DNA of 64,000 bases. Origin: Paraescarpia echinospica. Lineage: Eukaryota; Annelida; Polychaeta; Sabellida; Siboglinidae. A program made the translations under genes and the position numbers. The notes beneath the pieces are model-generated. The model searched no databases. It saw nothing but the letters and a program-made list of their open reading frames with translations, and was not told the DNA's origin. Shown piece by piece: positions 19,325 through 31,158 of this stretch. Numbering within the stretch: position 1 is the first letter of the stretch; each line of letters opens with the position of its first letter. The stretch covers positions 3,812,850-3,876,849 of the forward strand of contig CM034544.1 of NCBI GenBank assembly GCA_020002185.1, read 5' to 3'.

Positions 19325-22300
19325 GTGCATTAGGGTCCGCACGATGTTTTCTTGCATTTTTGTGACCTTCTAATCTTCTAGGTCAATAATCCGACGGGTG
19401 CCACTCAGGCACCCTTGAGCGTTTTTGTATAAACTCATTAATATGCACATTAGTCATCGTCATTCAAATATATACTACTTTTCTGAATATCTCAAATTGT
19501 AAACATCCAAACAATCAAAATGATGTGTTCACACGCATGTTTTTAGGGTATCTGGGTTTGATTACGTCAGTGAACAAATCATAGTATGCATATTTGTCGC
19601 ATGAATATGCAAATTAGCTCTGACCAATGTAACTTCATGATATTCATTTATATCTCCACAATAGGCGAGCGATAGGCACTACTTAATGGACATATTTAAA
19701 TTCCCCCCTCCCCATACAAAAACCCAAATTGTATACCCTAGATATCCCCAACACAACGAGGCCTATCGTAGAACTAGCGTGACTCCAAGGGCAAACAAGG
19801 TCACCGTCAAATGATAATATTTCGAAATTGTCCGCTTCCGAAAACGTATTATAATTACAATGGTTGCATATTTACTTTTATTAATAATAAAATAGCCATG
19901 CCAAGATAACCATGAAATGATGAATATCCGAACTTTTGTAATACAGCGAACGTTATTAGGTTACAATAACTCTGTATCGACTTCATTTCTATGGACATGT
20001 TACATACATCGCAAAAGAACAATTTCTTCCCATCAAAATGAGATATGACTTGGAGGTTTCAGTTGATGGAGTTTGTGTGGAGCGGCGACCAAACAGTGTC
20101 ACCGTCAAGCGAGTGTCACCATCAAGCGATAAATGTTCGAAATTGCACCATCCCGCAAACGTTATAATGTACTATGGTGGCTTATAGCCTATCTACGTTT
20201 CCTACTTACTCATGACCATGTGATATACAGTTTGAAAGCCTATTATCTCCCCTGAAATACAGGATACCACGGGGAGCTATCAAGTGGTGCAGTAAGTGTG
20301 GAGTGAAGGTCAAACAAGGTCATCACCAAGTGATGAGTGTTCAAAACTGCGCCATTCGCATAATTATCTACTTTGTCTACATACATTGAGCCATGTTATA
20401 CATATATGCGTATTGTATCCCCGTTAAAATGATTGGCATGACATTGTAAAGTGGTTGTCTAATTGTGGAGTGAAGGTTGAACAAGGTCACCATCAATAGA
20501 TACATGGAATTGTGCCATTGTAGGTGATGTTATTCTTTTACGGCATTTTTGCATCACCCATGGGATGGGGAAATAGATGATGGTGGATGCCACCCTCAAT
20601 TTTGAATTTGAATGTCATTTTGAGGGTCACAAACTCAATATTGTGTCAAAATATTTGTATTAATTAACTTAGTTCTTGTGCACATGGCAGCCTCTTCATG
20701 TCCCATGTCCACCCGCACCCATCTGGAATGGGCATCTGCTGATGAACCAGTTGACTGGTCAACCAAATAAAAGCTTGTTACGCTATGCGCCCTGAATGCT
20801 GCTATGGAGCACCCGGGGTTATTGGAATATCTTAGTGACATTATTCTTTTGACAGGATATCTTTTTTATTGCCTCGATAACAGACGCCACGCACGCTGCA
20901 ACTCTATTTACAAAGGGCAATGGTGATGCATTCCAGGAGTTGAAATGTCGCGAATCCAGATCCAAATGGATGTGGAATGCTGTGATTCCTTCGTGGTATG
21001 AAATTTGGGTTTCCCATGCTATTGACAACTGGCAATGACGTGGCAGGTCTTTTCCCAGAGCATGGATGCCGTTGCTATTATGGCGAATAACGTTATTGCC
21101 TGTCCAAAAATATATCCAAATGTTTGCAGCTGGATATAAACTTGACAAACTCATAACTCCTAACGATCGGAAACACATTGCGAATCATGCATGGCTTTGA
21201 TCCCTTTTCCACAGTGCATTTTGCGCAAGGCTCAACAGTTGCGTGCCAGGTTCTTCGAGGTCTTACTGGATGTAGCTTGTCATAGTTGCACCTAGTGACG
21301 ACAGCTGAGGTGTTTGAAATGTCAAACACTTCCTTCCAACTTAGATAGTGGAGCCTTGCAACCTTAATGGAGAGAAATGCAAATAGCTCCAGTGTGTTGG
21401 TAACATCGCGATGAAGGTATTTCCAGTTTATTGGCACATCGTTGTCCAATGTGATTTAAGTGCTTCATGATGTGCGGAACGAAAATGTCTATATACTCAT
21501 CAAACATGGTGATATTGGTTGATGCATCTTTTGACGACGATGCTGGTTGATGCATCTTTTGACAGTGACCTTCAACCTTCACTTTCAACCTTCACTCCTC
21601 ACTTAGATCACTACTTTACCACTCTTTGCCTTGCCTCATTTTGACGGGGATACTGTACACATATAGACGTATAACATGGCCTACTAGTGTAGGTAAACAT
21701 TGTACGTGCACAACGTCTGCGGAATAGCGCAGTTTTGAACATTCATCATTTGGTGTTGTCTTTGCTTGACCTTCACTCCACACTTACTGCACCACTTGAT
21801 AGCTCCCCATGGTATCCCGTATTTACGGGCAGATAGTAGGGTTTCCAAAGGTATGTGACATGGCTATGAGTAGATAGGTAAACGTTTATAAGCCACCATT
21901 GGTTTTGTATAACGTTTACGGCATGGCGTAATTTCGAACATCAATTATTTGACGGTGATACTATTTGATCGTCGCTCCACACAAACTCCATCAACTAACA
22001 CCTCCAAGTCATATCACATTTTGACGAGAAGAAATTGTTCTTTCACAATGTGTATAACATGTCCATAGAAACGAAGCAGATATTATTGTAACTTTATGAA
22101 GTGTGCCATATTGCAGAAGTCCGAATATTCATAATTTCACGGTGATTTTTTTGGCCTTAGTTCGACACTTACTATTCCAGGTAACAGCTCCATGTCGTAT
22201 CTCATTGTGACGGGGAGACAATACACTTTCCAAAAATATATGACATTAAATTAAAGTATATATGCAATCATTGTAATTTTAATACGGAAGCGCGCAATTT

Positions 22301-22764
22301 CGAAAAATTTTCATTTGACGGTGACCTTGTTTGACCTTGGTGTCACGCTTACTGCATCACTTGGCAGTTTAAAGACAGACCTCGTTGTGATGGTGATATA
22401 TTGGGCTTTCAAATGATATAACATTTGGGCGTTTTGCACGTGCGAGGAGGGGGCGTTTAAGTTGGTTTTGCATATTCATATATAAAATTTGCATACCATG
22501 ATTTGCTTACCATGATTTGTTCACTGACGTAATAATAACAAGAGACAATAAAAACATTCGCTCTTATTTTGATTGTTTCGGATGTTTACTATTCGATATG
22601 TTCAGGAAAACAGTATTTATTTTAATGGCGATGACTAATTTGCATATTAATGGGTTTATACAAATATGCTCAAGGATGCCTTAGTGGCACCCGTCGGATT
22701 ATTGACCTAGAGGTGTAGAAGGTCACGAAAATGAGAAAAAACCATCGTGCAGACCCTAATGCAC
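19325..22764. mobile_element. Foldback element with arms longer than 1 kb
   Basis: The outer ends are inverted copies (GCATTAGGGTCCGCACGATG at the left; its complement with one change at the right). Inverted homology continues inward, for example CCGACGGGTGCCACTCAGGC at 19391 against the complement near 22685, and the GTCACCGTCAAATGA segments at 19800 and 22310. The arms (about 19325-20560 and 21600-22764) are built of diverged subrepeats of roughly 110-300 bp that each carry an AACAAGGTCACC-type string and a TTCGAAATTG-type string. The core (20590-21600) has only broken ORFs. No flanking duplication is clear. It resembles foldback or TU-type elements; the family is not identified. Confidence 0.75.
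20635..21588 (-). pseudogene. Decayed ORFs in the foldback core
   Basis: Four overlapping minus-strand ORFs of 68-119 codons lie in different frames. Fragments such as DVPINWKYLHRD, NTLELFAFLS and a later C-x-x-CTVEKG give a protein-like impression. I see a faint resemblance to a family of large uncharacterised invertebrate proteins with an NWK-x-x-x-R...TELF motif. This is not strong enough to name a transposase. Confidence 0.3.
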
Positions 22765-22985
22765 GCTTCACTGGCTAACGCCCGGAGTACTAGGGTAAGA
22801 ATGAGATGGAGGAGTGCGCGGAAACATTGACCTACATTCATCGACGGCTGTAGACGCGCGAGGAACGAGGACAATGGCGAGAACATGAAGCCACTGACTC
22901 AGTGTCCTCATATCTCATCTTCTTTCGACCCTACATCACAGCAACATTGTAGACAGCGATGATGGTTTTCGTGGTGGTGGTGGTT
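22765..22985. other. Unassigned spacer
   Basis: Sequence between the foldback right end and the CATA repeats. Nothing recognised. Confidence 0.4.
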
Positions 22986-23024
22986 GTGGAGGTGAATAAA
23001 GAGATAGATAAACAGACAGACAAA

Positions 23025-23267
23025 CATACGTATATACATAGATATACGCATACATACATACATACATACATGCACACACACACACACATACATACATACA
23101 TACATACATACATACATACATACACACACACATACATACATACATACACACACACATACATACATACATACATACATACATACACACATCCACACATACA
23201 CACATACACACATACACACATACACACATACATATATACATACATACATATATACACACATACATAC
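23025..23267. repeat. (CATA)n/(CACA)n microsatellite abutting the gap
   Basis: CATA and CACA units run directly into the N block. The assembly break was probably caused by this repeat. Confidence 0.95.
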
Positions 23268-24267
23268 NNNNNNNNNNNNNNNNNNNNNNNNNNNNNNNNN
23301 NNNNNNNNNNNNNNNNNNNNNNNNNNNNNNNNNNNNNNNNNNNNNNNNNNNNNNNNNNNNNNNNNNNNNNNNNNNNNNNNNNNNNNNNNNNNNNNNNNNN
23401 NNNNNNNNNNNNNNNNNNNNNNNNNNNNNNNNNNNNNNNNNNNNNNNNNNNNNNNNNNNNNNNNNNNNNNNNNNNNNNNNNNNNNNNNNNNNNNNNNNNN
23501 NNNNNNNNNNNNNNNNNNNNNNNNNNNNNNNNNNNNNNNNNNNNNNNNNNNNNNNNNNNNNNNNNNNNNNNNNNNNNNNNNNNNNNNNNNNNNNNNNNNN
23601 NNNNNNNNNNNNNNNNNNNNNNNNNNNNNNNNNNNNNNNNNNNNNNNNNNNNNNNNNNNNNNNNNNNNNNNNNNNNNNNNNNNNNNNNNNNNNNNNNNNN
23701 NNNNNNNNNNNNNNNNNNNNNNNNNNNNNNNNNNNNNNNNNNNNNNNNNNNNNNNNNNNNNNNNNNNNNNNNNNNNNNNNNNNNNNNNNNNNNNNNNNNN
23801 NNNNNNNNNNNNNNNNNNNNNNNNNNNNNNNNNNNNNNNNNNNNNNNNNNNNNNNNNNNNNNNNNNNNNNNNNNNNNNNNNNNNNNNNNNNNNNNNNNNN
23901 NNNNNNNNNNNNNNNNNNNNNNNNNNNNNNNNNNNNNNNNNNNNNNNNNNNNNNNNNNNNNNNNNNNNNNNNNNNNNNNNNNNNNNNNNNNNNNNNNNNN
24001 NNNNNNNNNNNNNNNNNNNNNNNNNNNNNNNNNNNNNNNNNNNNNNNNNNNNNNNNNNNNNNNNNNNNNNNNNNNNNNNNNNNNNNNNNNNNNNNNNNNN
24101 NNNNNNNNNNNNNNNNNNNNNNNNNNNNNNNNNNNNNNNNNNNNNNNNNNNNNNNNNNNNNNNNNNNNNNNNNNNNNNNNNNNNNNNNNNNNNNNNNNNN
24201 NNNNNNNNNNNNNNNNNNNNNNNNNNNNNNNNNNNNNNNNNNNNNNNNNNNNNNNNNNNNNNNNNNN
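23268..24267. other. Assembly gap of exactly 1000 N
   Basis: The round length indicates a placeholder of unknown true size. All long ORFs spanning it are meaningless. Confidence 0.99.
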
Positions 24268-24400
24268 TAACCAGATACCCTGAAAACATGCTTTTGGACA
24301 CACCATTTTGATTGTTTGGATGTTTATAAATCGATATATTCAGAAAAGTAGTATATATTTTAATGGCGATAACAAATTAATATATATTAATAGGTTTGAG
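24268..24400. repeat. Foldback outer-arm fragment
   Basis: It matches the complement of the left arm around 19430-19560 (ACCAGATACCCTGAAAACATG, then TTTTGATTGTTTGGATGTTT). It is therefore the end of another element copy lost in the gap. Confidence 0.75.
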
Positions 24401-25590
24401 AAAATAATTGACCAACGTTATACAATATGTAATATATATAGCGTTACAACATGGTGCACAATCTTCTGAACATCACGATTCCAGTGCAATATTAATCAAT
24501 CTTCCTGGGAAAGGTCCCTCTTAAACAATAGTCCACGGAAACGGGTACATCAAAATTACCGTCCACCCACGCATATAGGTGCTTCACCTTTGCTATCTTT
24601 CCCAAGGACCAACAAACAGGGTCGGTAATGTGGGGCCTTGTTCTATCGGAAAACCCTATAAAACACGTTCCGGTGATGAGTCATATACTCAATAAAACAG
24701 CGACGGTAATCTTGTTCACTGCTTACACCGCAGGACCTTCCACTGGTATGTAGACTAGGGGCTTGTGAAGCCACGCGTGTCGCTGTGTTTTTCCGCGTGA
24801 TTCCTGTGAGAAGCATTATGCACATGTGTCATTAATGTAGTCCAGCGTACTGAGGTAATAGCTTACGGCAACGCCACTTCGTGCAATAATGTGTACTGAC
24901 ATACTATATAATATAATATAACTTTACGTCGGTCATAATACACATTTCTGAATATATTTACAATGGATAATAAAAAAACAATACTGCAACCGAGGAGATC
25001 CTTTAGAAACCCCAAGAGGCTTATGTCGAGGACCACCTGGACAATCACCATTATATCAATCAGGTTCCTTATACCATAAAATGACAACGTAACATTAAAC
25101 CAGTACATTCATGGTGAATAGCATGTACATGACTATGTGTTTTTTATCAATGAAATTGGTTGTCTGCTAAATAAGAAATAAATACAAAAATAAGTAATAA
25201 ATACATAAAGTTACATGTTGGGACTAGATTAAAGGTTAAACATCATACTAATTTTGTTCGCAATTAAATTTAAATCCTTGGCAGTTTCTTGCTCCGATGG
25301 TGTGAAGTATATGTTTCAAATTACTAATAATGATTACACAAGCAACGATACTTGCTCATAGTGATCTCTTGCTACACCTAGTTGGCGTCGTATATTTTTT
25401 TTTAGGTATAAACATCAACCCATCCACATGACGTGTGCCATTATGATGCGATGTCAGAGTTTGGAATTTGTAGATAAAACAAACAAGCGCTGTCCGCTAT
25501 TTAAACCAATAGCGAAATATGGTAAACTGATAGCTATAAAATGCAATGATGAACAATCCATTATCCAGCTAATAATAGGCTTATATTGCG
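24401..25590. other. Unassigned sequence
   Basis: AT-rich unique sequence. No supported gene, exon, tRNA or transposon was found. Confidence 0.4.
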
Positions 25591-25593
25591 AAT

Positions 25594-25768
<175 letters not shown>

Positions 25769-26190
25769 GTTCCTTCGTGCCTCCCTACGTGTGGTGATTA
25801 TGTAGCTACCGTGTCATGTCGGTAATGTCAACAAGGATAACTAACGGGTATGTCATTCTTCTGTGTACTGTTTTAGATCAGCCACTGTGCAGTGTACTCC
25901 GAGCACGCCAACGTACAGCACAGAGAAGTAAGTTGGCTTCCCATAGTATTAGTCACGATGTTCTGCAAGTAGTAACAGCCTGGGAGAAGATAACAAATCA
26001 CATCGCAAAACGTCTTAGATTTTAATTGATTAAAGTAATTGCTAATTGGTGAATAAATGGTGAATGAATGGTGCTAACTGCTTATATTGTCTTGTTGCTT
26101 CAGGGGCGGGGTGCTAGTATTACTGGGGTTACTTACCAATACAGTTATGTTCGCAGATGCAGCATTGTTGTTTTTTTGTGCGCCGTCCAC
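25769..26190. other. Unassigned sequence
   Basis: No supported feature was seen between the tetranucleotide tract and the foldback arm fragment. Confidence 0.4.
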
Positions 26191-26194
26191 CACT

Positions 26195-27065
26195 CTATGC
26201 CGTGTTCCATTTTGACGGGAATACAGTACACATAGATGGATAACATGTTCTAGTGTAGGTAGACAAAGTAGATATGCAAACATTGTAATTGCACAACGTC
26301 TGCGGAATGGCGCAGTTTTGAACATTCATCATTTGGTGGTGTCTTTGCTTGACCTTCACTCCACACTTACTGCACCACTTGATAGCTCCCCGTGGTATAT
26401 CCTTTTTACGGGGAGATACTTGGCTTTCCAAAGGTATATGACGTGCCCATGAGCAGACAGGTAACGTATATAAGTCACCATTGGTATTGTATAACGTTTG
26501 CTGGATGGAGTAATTTCGAACAGTTATCGCTTGACGGTGATACTGTTTGATCGACGCTCCACATAAACTCCATGAACTTGCACCTCCAAGTCATATCTCA
26601 TTTTGACTGGACGAAATGTATCTTTCACGGTGTATAGGATGTGTCCATAGAAATGAAGCAGGTACAGTGTCATTGCAACTTTATGACGTTTGCGGTATTA
26701 CAAAAGTTCGAATATTCGTCATTTTACGGTGACCTTGTTGACATTAGCTCCATATTTAATATATGGCGTAACAGCTCCATAACGTATCTCATTTTGGCGT
26801 GAGACAATAGCCTTCCAAAATTATATGACATAACCATTTTGTTAGTAAATAAAATGTATGGAACCATTTTAATTTTAAGACGTTTGCGGAAGCGCAGAAT
26901 ATCAAAAAAAATTCATATTTGACGGTGACCTTGTTAGACTTTGGTGTGACGCTTACTGCATCACTTGGCAGTTCTAAGACAGGCCTCGTTCTGATGGGAT
27001 ATTGGGCTTTCAAATTATATACCATTTGGGTATTTGTACATTGGTGAGGAGGACATTTAATTCGG
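26195..27065. repeat. Foldback right-arm fragment, second copy
   Basis: It is collinear with 21625-22465, sharing CGTCTGCGGAATGGCGCAG, TTCACTCCACACTTACTGC and GATAGCTCCCCGTGG, and follows the same subrepeat order. No matching left arm is nearby, so it is a solo arm. Confidence 0.85.
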
Positions 27066-27134
27066 TCCGTTAGCAATACCTACTATTGGTAGACTACGTA
27101 ACCACGTCTGTGCTGCTCTAAACCCCTATTGCTA

Positions 27135-27210
27135 CACACGTATCACGTACGCAGGTACGCACGTACGCACGCATGCACGCAGGCACGCACTCACACATAC
27201 AGACACACGT
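27135..27210. repeat. Imperfect (GCAC/GTAC)n microsatellite
   Basis: ACGC, ACGT and ACAC units. No function inferred. Confidence 0.7.
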
Positions 27211-27296
27211 TTATTCCATACGGTGTTGTCCTAACTGTAAAGCAAATTACATAATAATAGGTGACACTATGTGGACAATAATATTGACAGTTCGTT

Positions 27297-29352
27297 CGTA
27301 TTGTATTGTATTGTATTTATTCAGATTCCAACAGGCCCAGTGGACCCAGTAACAGGACTGATAACTGAAACAATACATATCAATAATAAAACAATAATAT
27401 AATAATAAAAACAATAAAAACAATAAGGACATAAAAACCACACAATATCAACATCAAATATACCAGGCAAACATCCGTTATACATATAAATGTTTTTGAA
27501 TTGAGAATCTAAAGGTTTCAGCTCCTGAAAATATATCACAAGTTGGATCACTTAAATACAATGGTTTGAAAGTAGTCATACATTTATCCAAAACATGTTG
27601 ATTCTGCTATTAGAAACTCTAAAAGGGATGTAGTTTCGCAGAGATCCTGAAGGACAGTGACATTGGATAGCCCCTACCAGATACGACGATACTAGTGAGG
27701 AGTGCACACACTTGTGTAAAAACAAAAGATCTGCAACTTGCCTACGATGTTGAAGGGAAGGTAGTCTAAATGATGGCAAAGCTCAGGATAACTGTCAGAG
27801 GAGTACTGTATTTTGGATTTGTAATATAGATATGTAATTAATGGTTTTGAACTCGTTCGATTTTGTAAATAAACCTACGTTGCCAGGGATTCCAGATAAC
27901 ACTGCAATACTCCTGCTGGCTTCTGACTAGAGATATATACAAGGATCGAAATGCATGTACATCGGTAAATGTTGTGCAAACGCGCATAATACAACCACTC
28001 ATCTTAAAAGCTCTACAAATACAACGATTAATATGATCCTTAAAAGTCAAACTGTCGGTCAATGTGATACCGAGATCTTTGACAGCGGTGACCTTGGGCA
28101 GAGACTGGCTTAAAATCGTATTGTCACAGGATATACATTTCTTTTTGATAGTGAATGACATTATGCAGCATTTCTCAACGTTACATTTATGGTGTCATGT
28201 CTCACACCAAAGACATACACTGTTCAGATCCGTCTGCACCAACTGACAATCGGTCACCGACGTAATGTGTTTAAGCAACTTAGAATCATCAGCATACAAT
28301 GACATTTCACATGAATCAACATGATTAGTGAAATCGTTAATATACAAGATCTAAGCTTGTGAATTAACAATGGGTGGCATAATGAATCAAAGGCTTTACC
28401 GAAGTCCAAATAAACAGAATCAACCTGTTTCTTTTGGTCAATAGATTTAGAAGTGCAGTTCAAGTAATAAGCTATATTAGATACTGTACTTCTACAACTC
28501 ACAAATCCGTGTTGGCTGCCCGAAATTGTGTTACGCACATGCTCATACAATGAGTCGTACGCGACTTTCTAAAAACACTTCGCTAAATTGCGGTAAGAGA
28601 GAGATAGGTCTGTAGTGGCACACATTTCGTCTATCTCCCTTCTTATACACAGGAACAACATTTGATCTTTTAAAACAAGTTGGAAAAGGTCCACAGTTTA
28701 AGGACATATTAAAACGCATAGTTAGTGGAACTGCTAATTCGGCAGTACATTCCCTAAGGATTACACATGATATATTGTCAGGACCGCATGCTTTGTTTAC
28801 ATCGGTTCTAAATACCCTGATGACATCATTATAAGACACATTGATATTAGTCATTGAGTCGGATTGAAAGTAGGGAATACTTGGATAAACAAGGTTATCT
28901 ACTAATGTAAAAACATATTCGAAGTGGTCAGAAAAGAGTTCTGCTATGTCAGCTGGACTGTTTGCCTCAGTGCCTTTATATACCATTGAGTTACGAAGTT
29001 TTACATTAGTTTGTTTGCTTTTGGCAAAACTGAATAGACGTTTGGTGTTTTATTTGACGCATTTTTCAATTTCCAATATGTAGTCCCAATACCTTTCTCT
29101 CTTAAGTTTCTTAAAAGTGGTTGGTTGGCACATAACAGTTCACAATGTAAGGCGTCGTGTGTGGATTTCGCCGCCTTGTCTATTTTATTAACATTACACT
29201 CTGCACCATGCACCAGATCTAGTGTGTGCTCGTTGCACGTGTAGTCAGCGTTACACTGCACCAGGCTGTATTCAGATAACATTTCAACACACAACTCTGA
29301 CTGACGATTGGTCTATGAATGGGGCATAAGGCCTATTGTATATGCATATGCA
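27297..29352 (-). mobile_element. Older non-LTR retrotransposon, RT part, interrupted
   Basis: On the minus strand, 29294-29000 carries the end of the endonuclease (LCVEMLSEYSLVQCNADYT, then HTLDLVHG). 28986-28543 carries ACGPDNIS and HYRPISLLP. Near 28410 is YLDFGKAFDS (motif A), and near 28285 LYINDF followed by YADD (motif C), with the VPQG region deleted between them. 28161-27838 and 27779-27576 hold C-terminal blocks. The 3' end is AATAAATACAATACAATAC, a pentanucleotide tail. CR1-like copy 2 separates it from its 5' part at 34138-34500. Confidence 0.85.
27576..28986 (-). pseudogene. Reverse transcriptase of the minus-strand element, decayed
   Basis: The RT domain is in several frames: the finger block with GPDNISCVIL, palm motif A, YADD near 28285, and thumb/C-terminal regions (DLGITLTDSLTFKDHI, EYCSVIWNPW). 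Frameshifts and an internal deletion between motif A and motif C abolish function. Confidence 0.8.
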
Positions 29353-29952
29353 GAGGCTATATTTGGCGGAGATAGATCGTAGAAATTGGTGGTGCAGAAA
29401 AGTTGATAAACAAGTGGAATTACTGATTGATAAGTATTATTCTTGCCTTAATATCATTCATAAAGTTGCAATAAACATATATTGAGTAGCAGTTGTGCTT
29501 AAAGTTAGTTAGTTATAGTATTTTAGAATACCTTAGTATAGTGGGTGATAATAGGGTAACTCACTTAGGCTTCGATAATTTGTAAACAAGATTTAACAAA
29601 CCTGATTATGTGGTAGAATATATAGGAGATAAAGTAACAACCATCAAACTACTTACATAAGATAATATATGTGTAAGCCAGTACTTGCTAGATATTTTGA
29701 TTAGGTAGCATTGTTGTTAAAATTAAGCAAGGGCGATAGTCGGGCGGCGTAACCTAAATAAATAAAGCAGCCTAACGTAACGTAATTGATTGTATTTAAA
29801 TTAGGTCACTACCGGTAATGTTAGCGTTCGTGTCAGGATAAATAGTTGGCTGTGTAATTGAAATTTGTAACCTAAAGTGTGCTGTAGTACACAGGAAACA
29901 GTCTTTATAAAGACTAAGTTAGTTAAGTTATTAAATAAATTCTGATCGGGAT

Positions 29953-31158
29953 ATGGCGCCTTGCAAGCGGCAAGTCAAGGCAAAGCGACACTTGGTGTGC
30001 GATCACTGCCACAGCTGGGTAGATTTTGCATTGTCCGGCTGTGGGAAGTCATGGGCAGAAACCATGGAGGAAGGATTCACCTTTCAGTGCATTGGGTGTT
30101 GGAAGGTGGAGTGTCTGCAGAAGGAGATAGTTAGGTTGACAGATATTGTGAAGGGAATGGAGATGGGAATTAGCAAGGAGGCAGGTCGAATGGAGAGAGA
30201 CGACAGGGAGAGAGGTGAGAATACTGCAAGACTGAAGGAGAATAGCAGTGGCAAGAAAACTGAGGAAAGGAGATTGAGAGGAGGGAAGGTGATTGGAGGG
30301 GAAGAAATTGGAAAATCGACAACATAAAACGTGACAAGCGTGAAGGTGACGGGGAAGAAAGTGACCGTAGAGAAGGAGGGAGGGAAGATGGGAAGGGAGA
30401 GGAGAGAGGAAAACGAGATGGGACGAACGAAGAAGGGACGAAAGGAAGTGAGAGAAAATGTGATAGAAGAGAAGTCGATAAAAGGGAAGGTGGCAAGAGA
30501 AAAAGCGACAGGAAAGAATGGATCGGAAGAGAATGTGACAGGAGAGAAGACGACAGGGGGGAAAGACAACAAGCAGACAGATGCAAACCGAAGAAGGAGC
30601 TATTCTAAGGCAGTGATAGAGGGGGCAATGAGGAAAGAGAGGGTGTTTATGGGCGACTCCATTATGAGAAAGACGGACAAGGCACTGAGCGAGGGGAAGG
30701 ACATCGTTGTTTGTTTACCGGGGGCTAGGATTGAACATGTAACTGACAGGGTAGAGAAGGTATTGGGACATGGCAAGGGGGGGTCTATACTGGTACATGT
30801 AGGAACAAATAATGCAGACAGGGAGGGAACAACTGCGATAGTACAGAAGTATAGACAGTTAGTGAGGAAGCTAAACAAGACGAGAGTTGAACAGGTTATT
30901 CTGTCAGGAATTTTGCCAGTAATGGGAGGAAGGGGGGCAACGTATAGAAACTGTAAGAGGATGGCAATCAATGCACTAGTTGAGCAGATGTGAGAAGAAC
31001 AGGGGGTGGGATTCACAGATTTATGGGGATACTTTGTTGGGAGGGAAGATATGTACATGAGAGATGGCCTCCATCTTAGTGGAAAGGGGGCAGCAGTTTT
31101 CTCAGAGAACCTGCTGCGATCTGTTGACAGTGGGACAGGTTGTATCTATTTAAACTAG
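29953..31158 (+). pseudogene. CR1-like ORF1, copy 2 (full length, two stops)
   Basis: The frame is 401 codons plus a TAG stop at 31156-31158. It starts MAPCKRQVK in the shared context after the 600-bp leader. Residues about 17-55 form the PHD-like Cys/His motif and about 60-205 the charged linker. From about 220 on is the SGNH esterase: VFMGDSIM with the nucleophile Ser, LPGA, HVGTNN, and near the end DGLHLSGKGA with the catalytic His block missing in the other copies. In-frame stops at 30325-30327 (CAG to TAA context) and 30991-30993 (TGT to TGA) inactivate it. The esterase probably acts on lipid or acetyl esters; its role in retrotransposition is not established. Confidence 0.9.

Noticed and set aside
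22931..24311. 450-456 codon ORFs on both strands
   Set aside because: They are mostly N positions from the assembly gap plus a CATA microsatellite.
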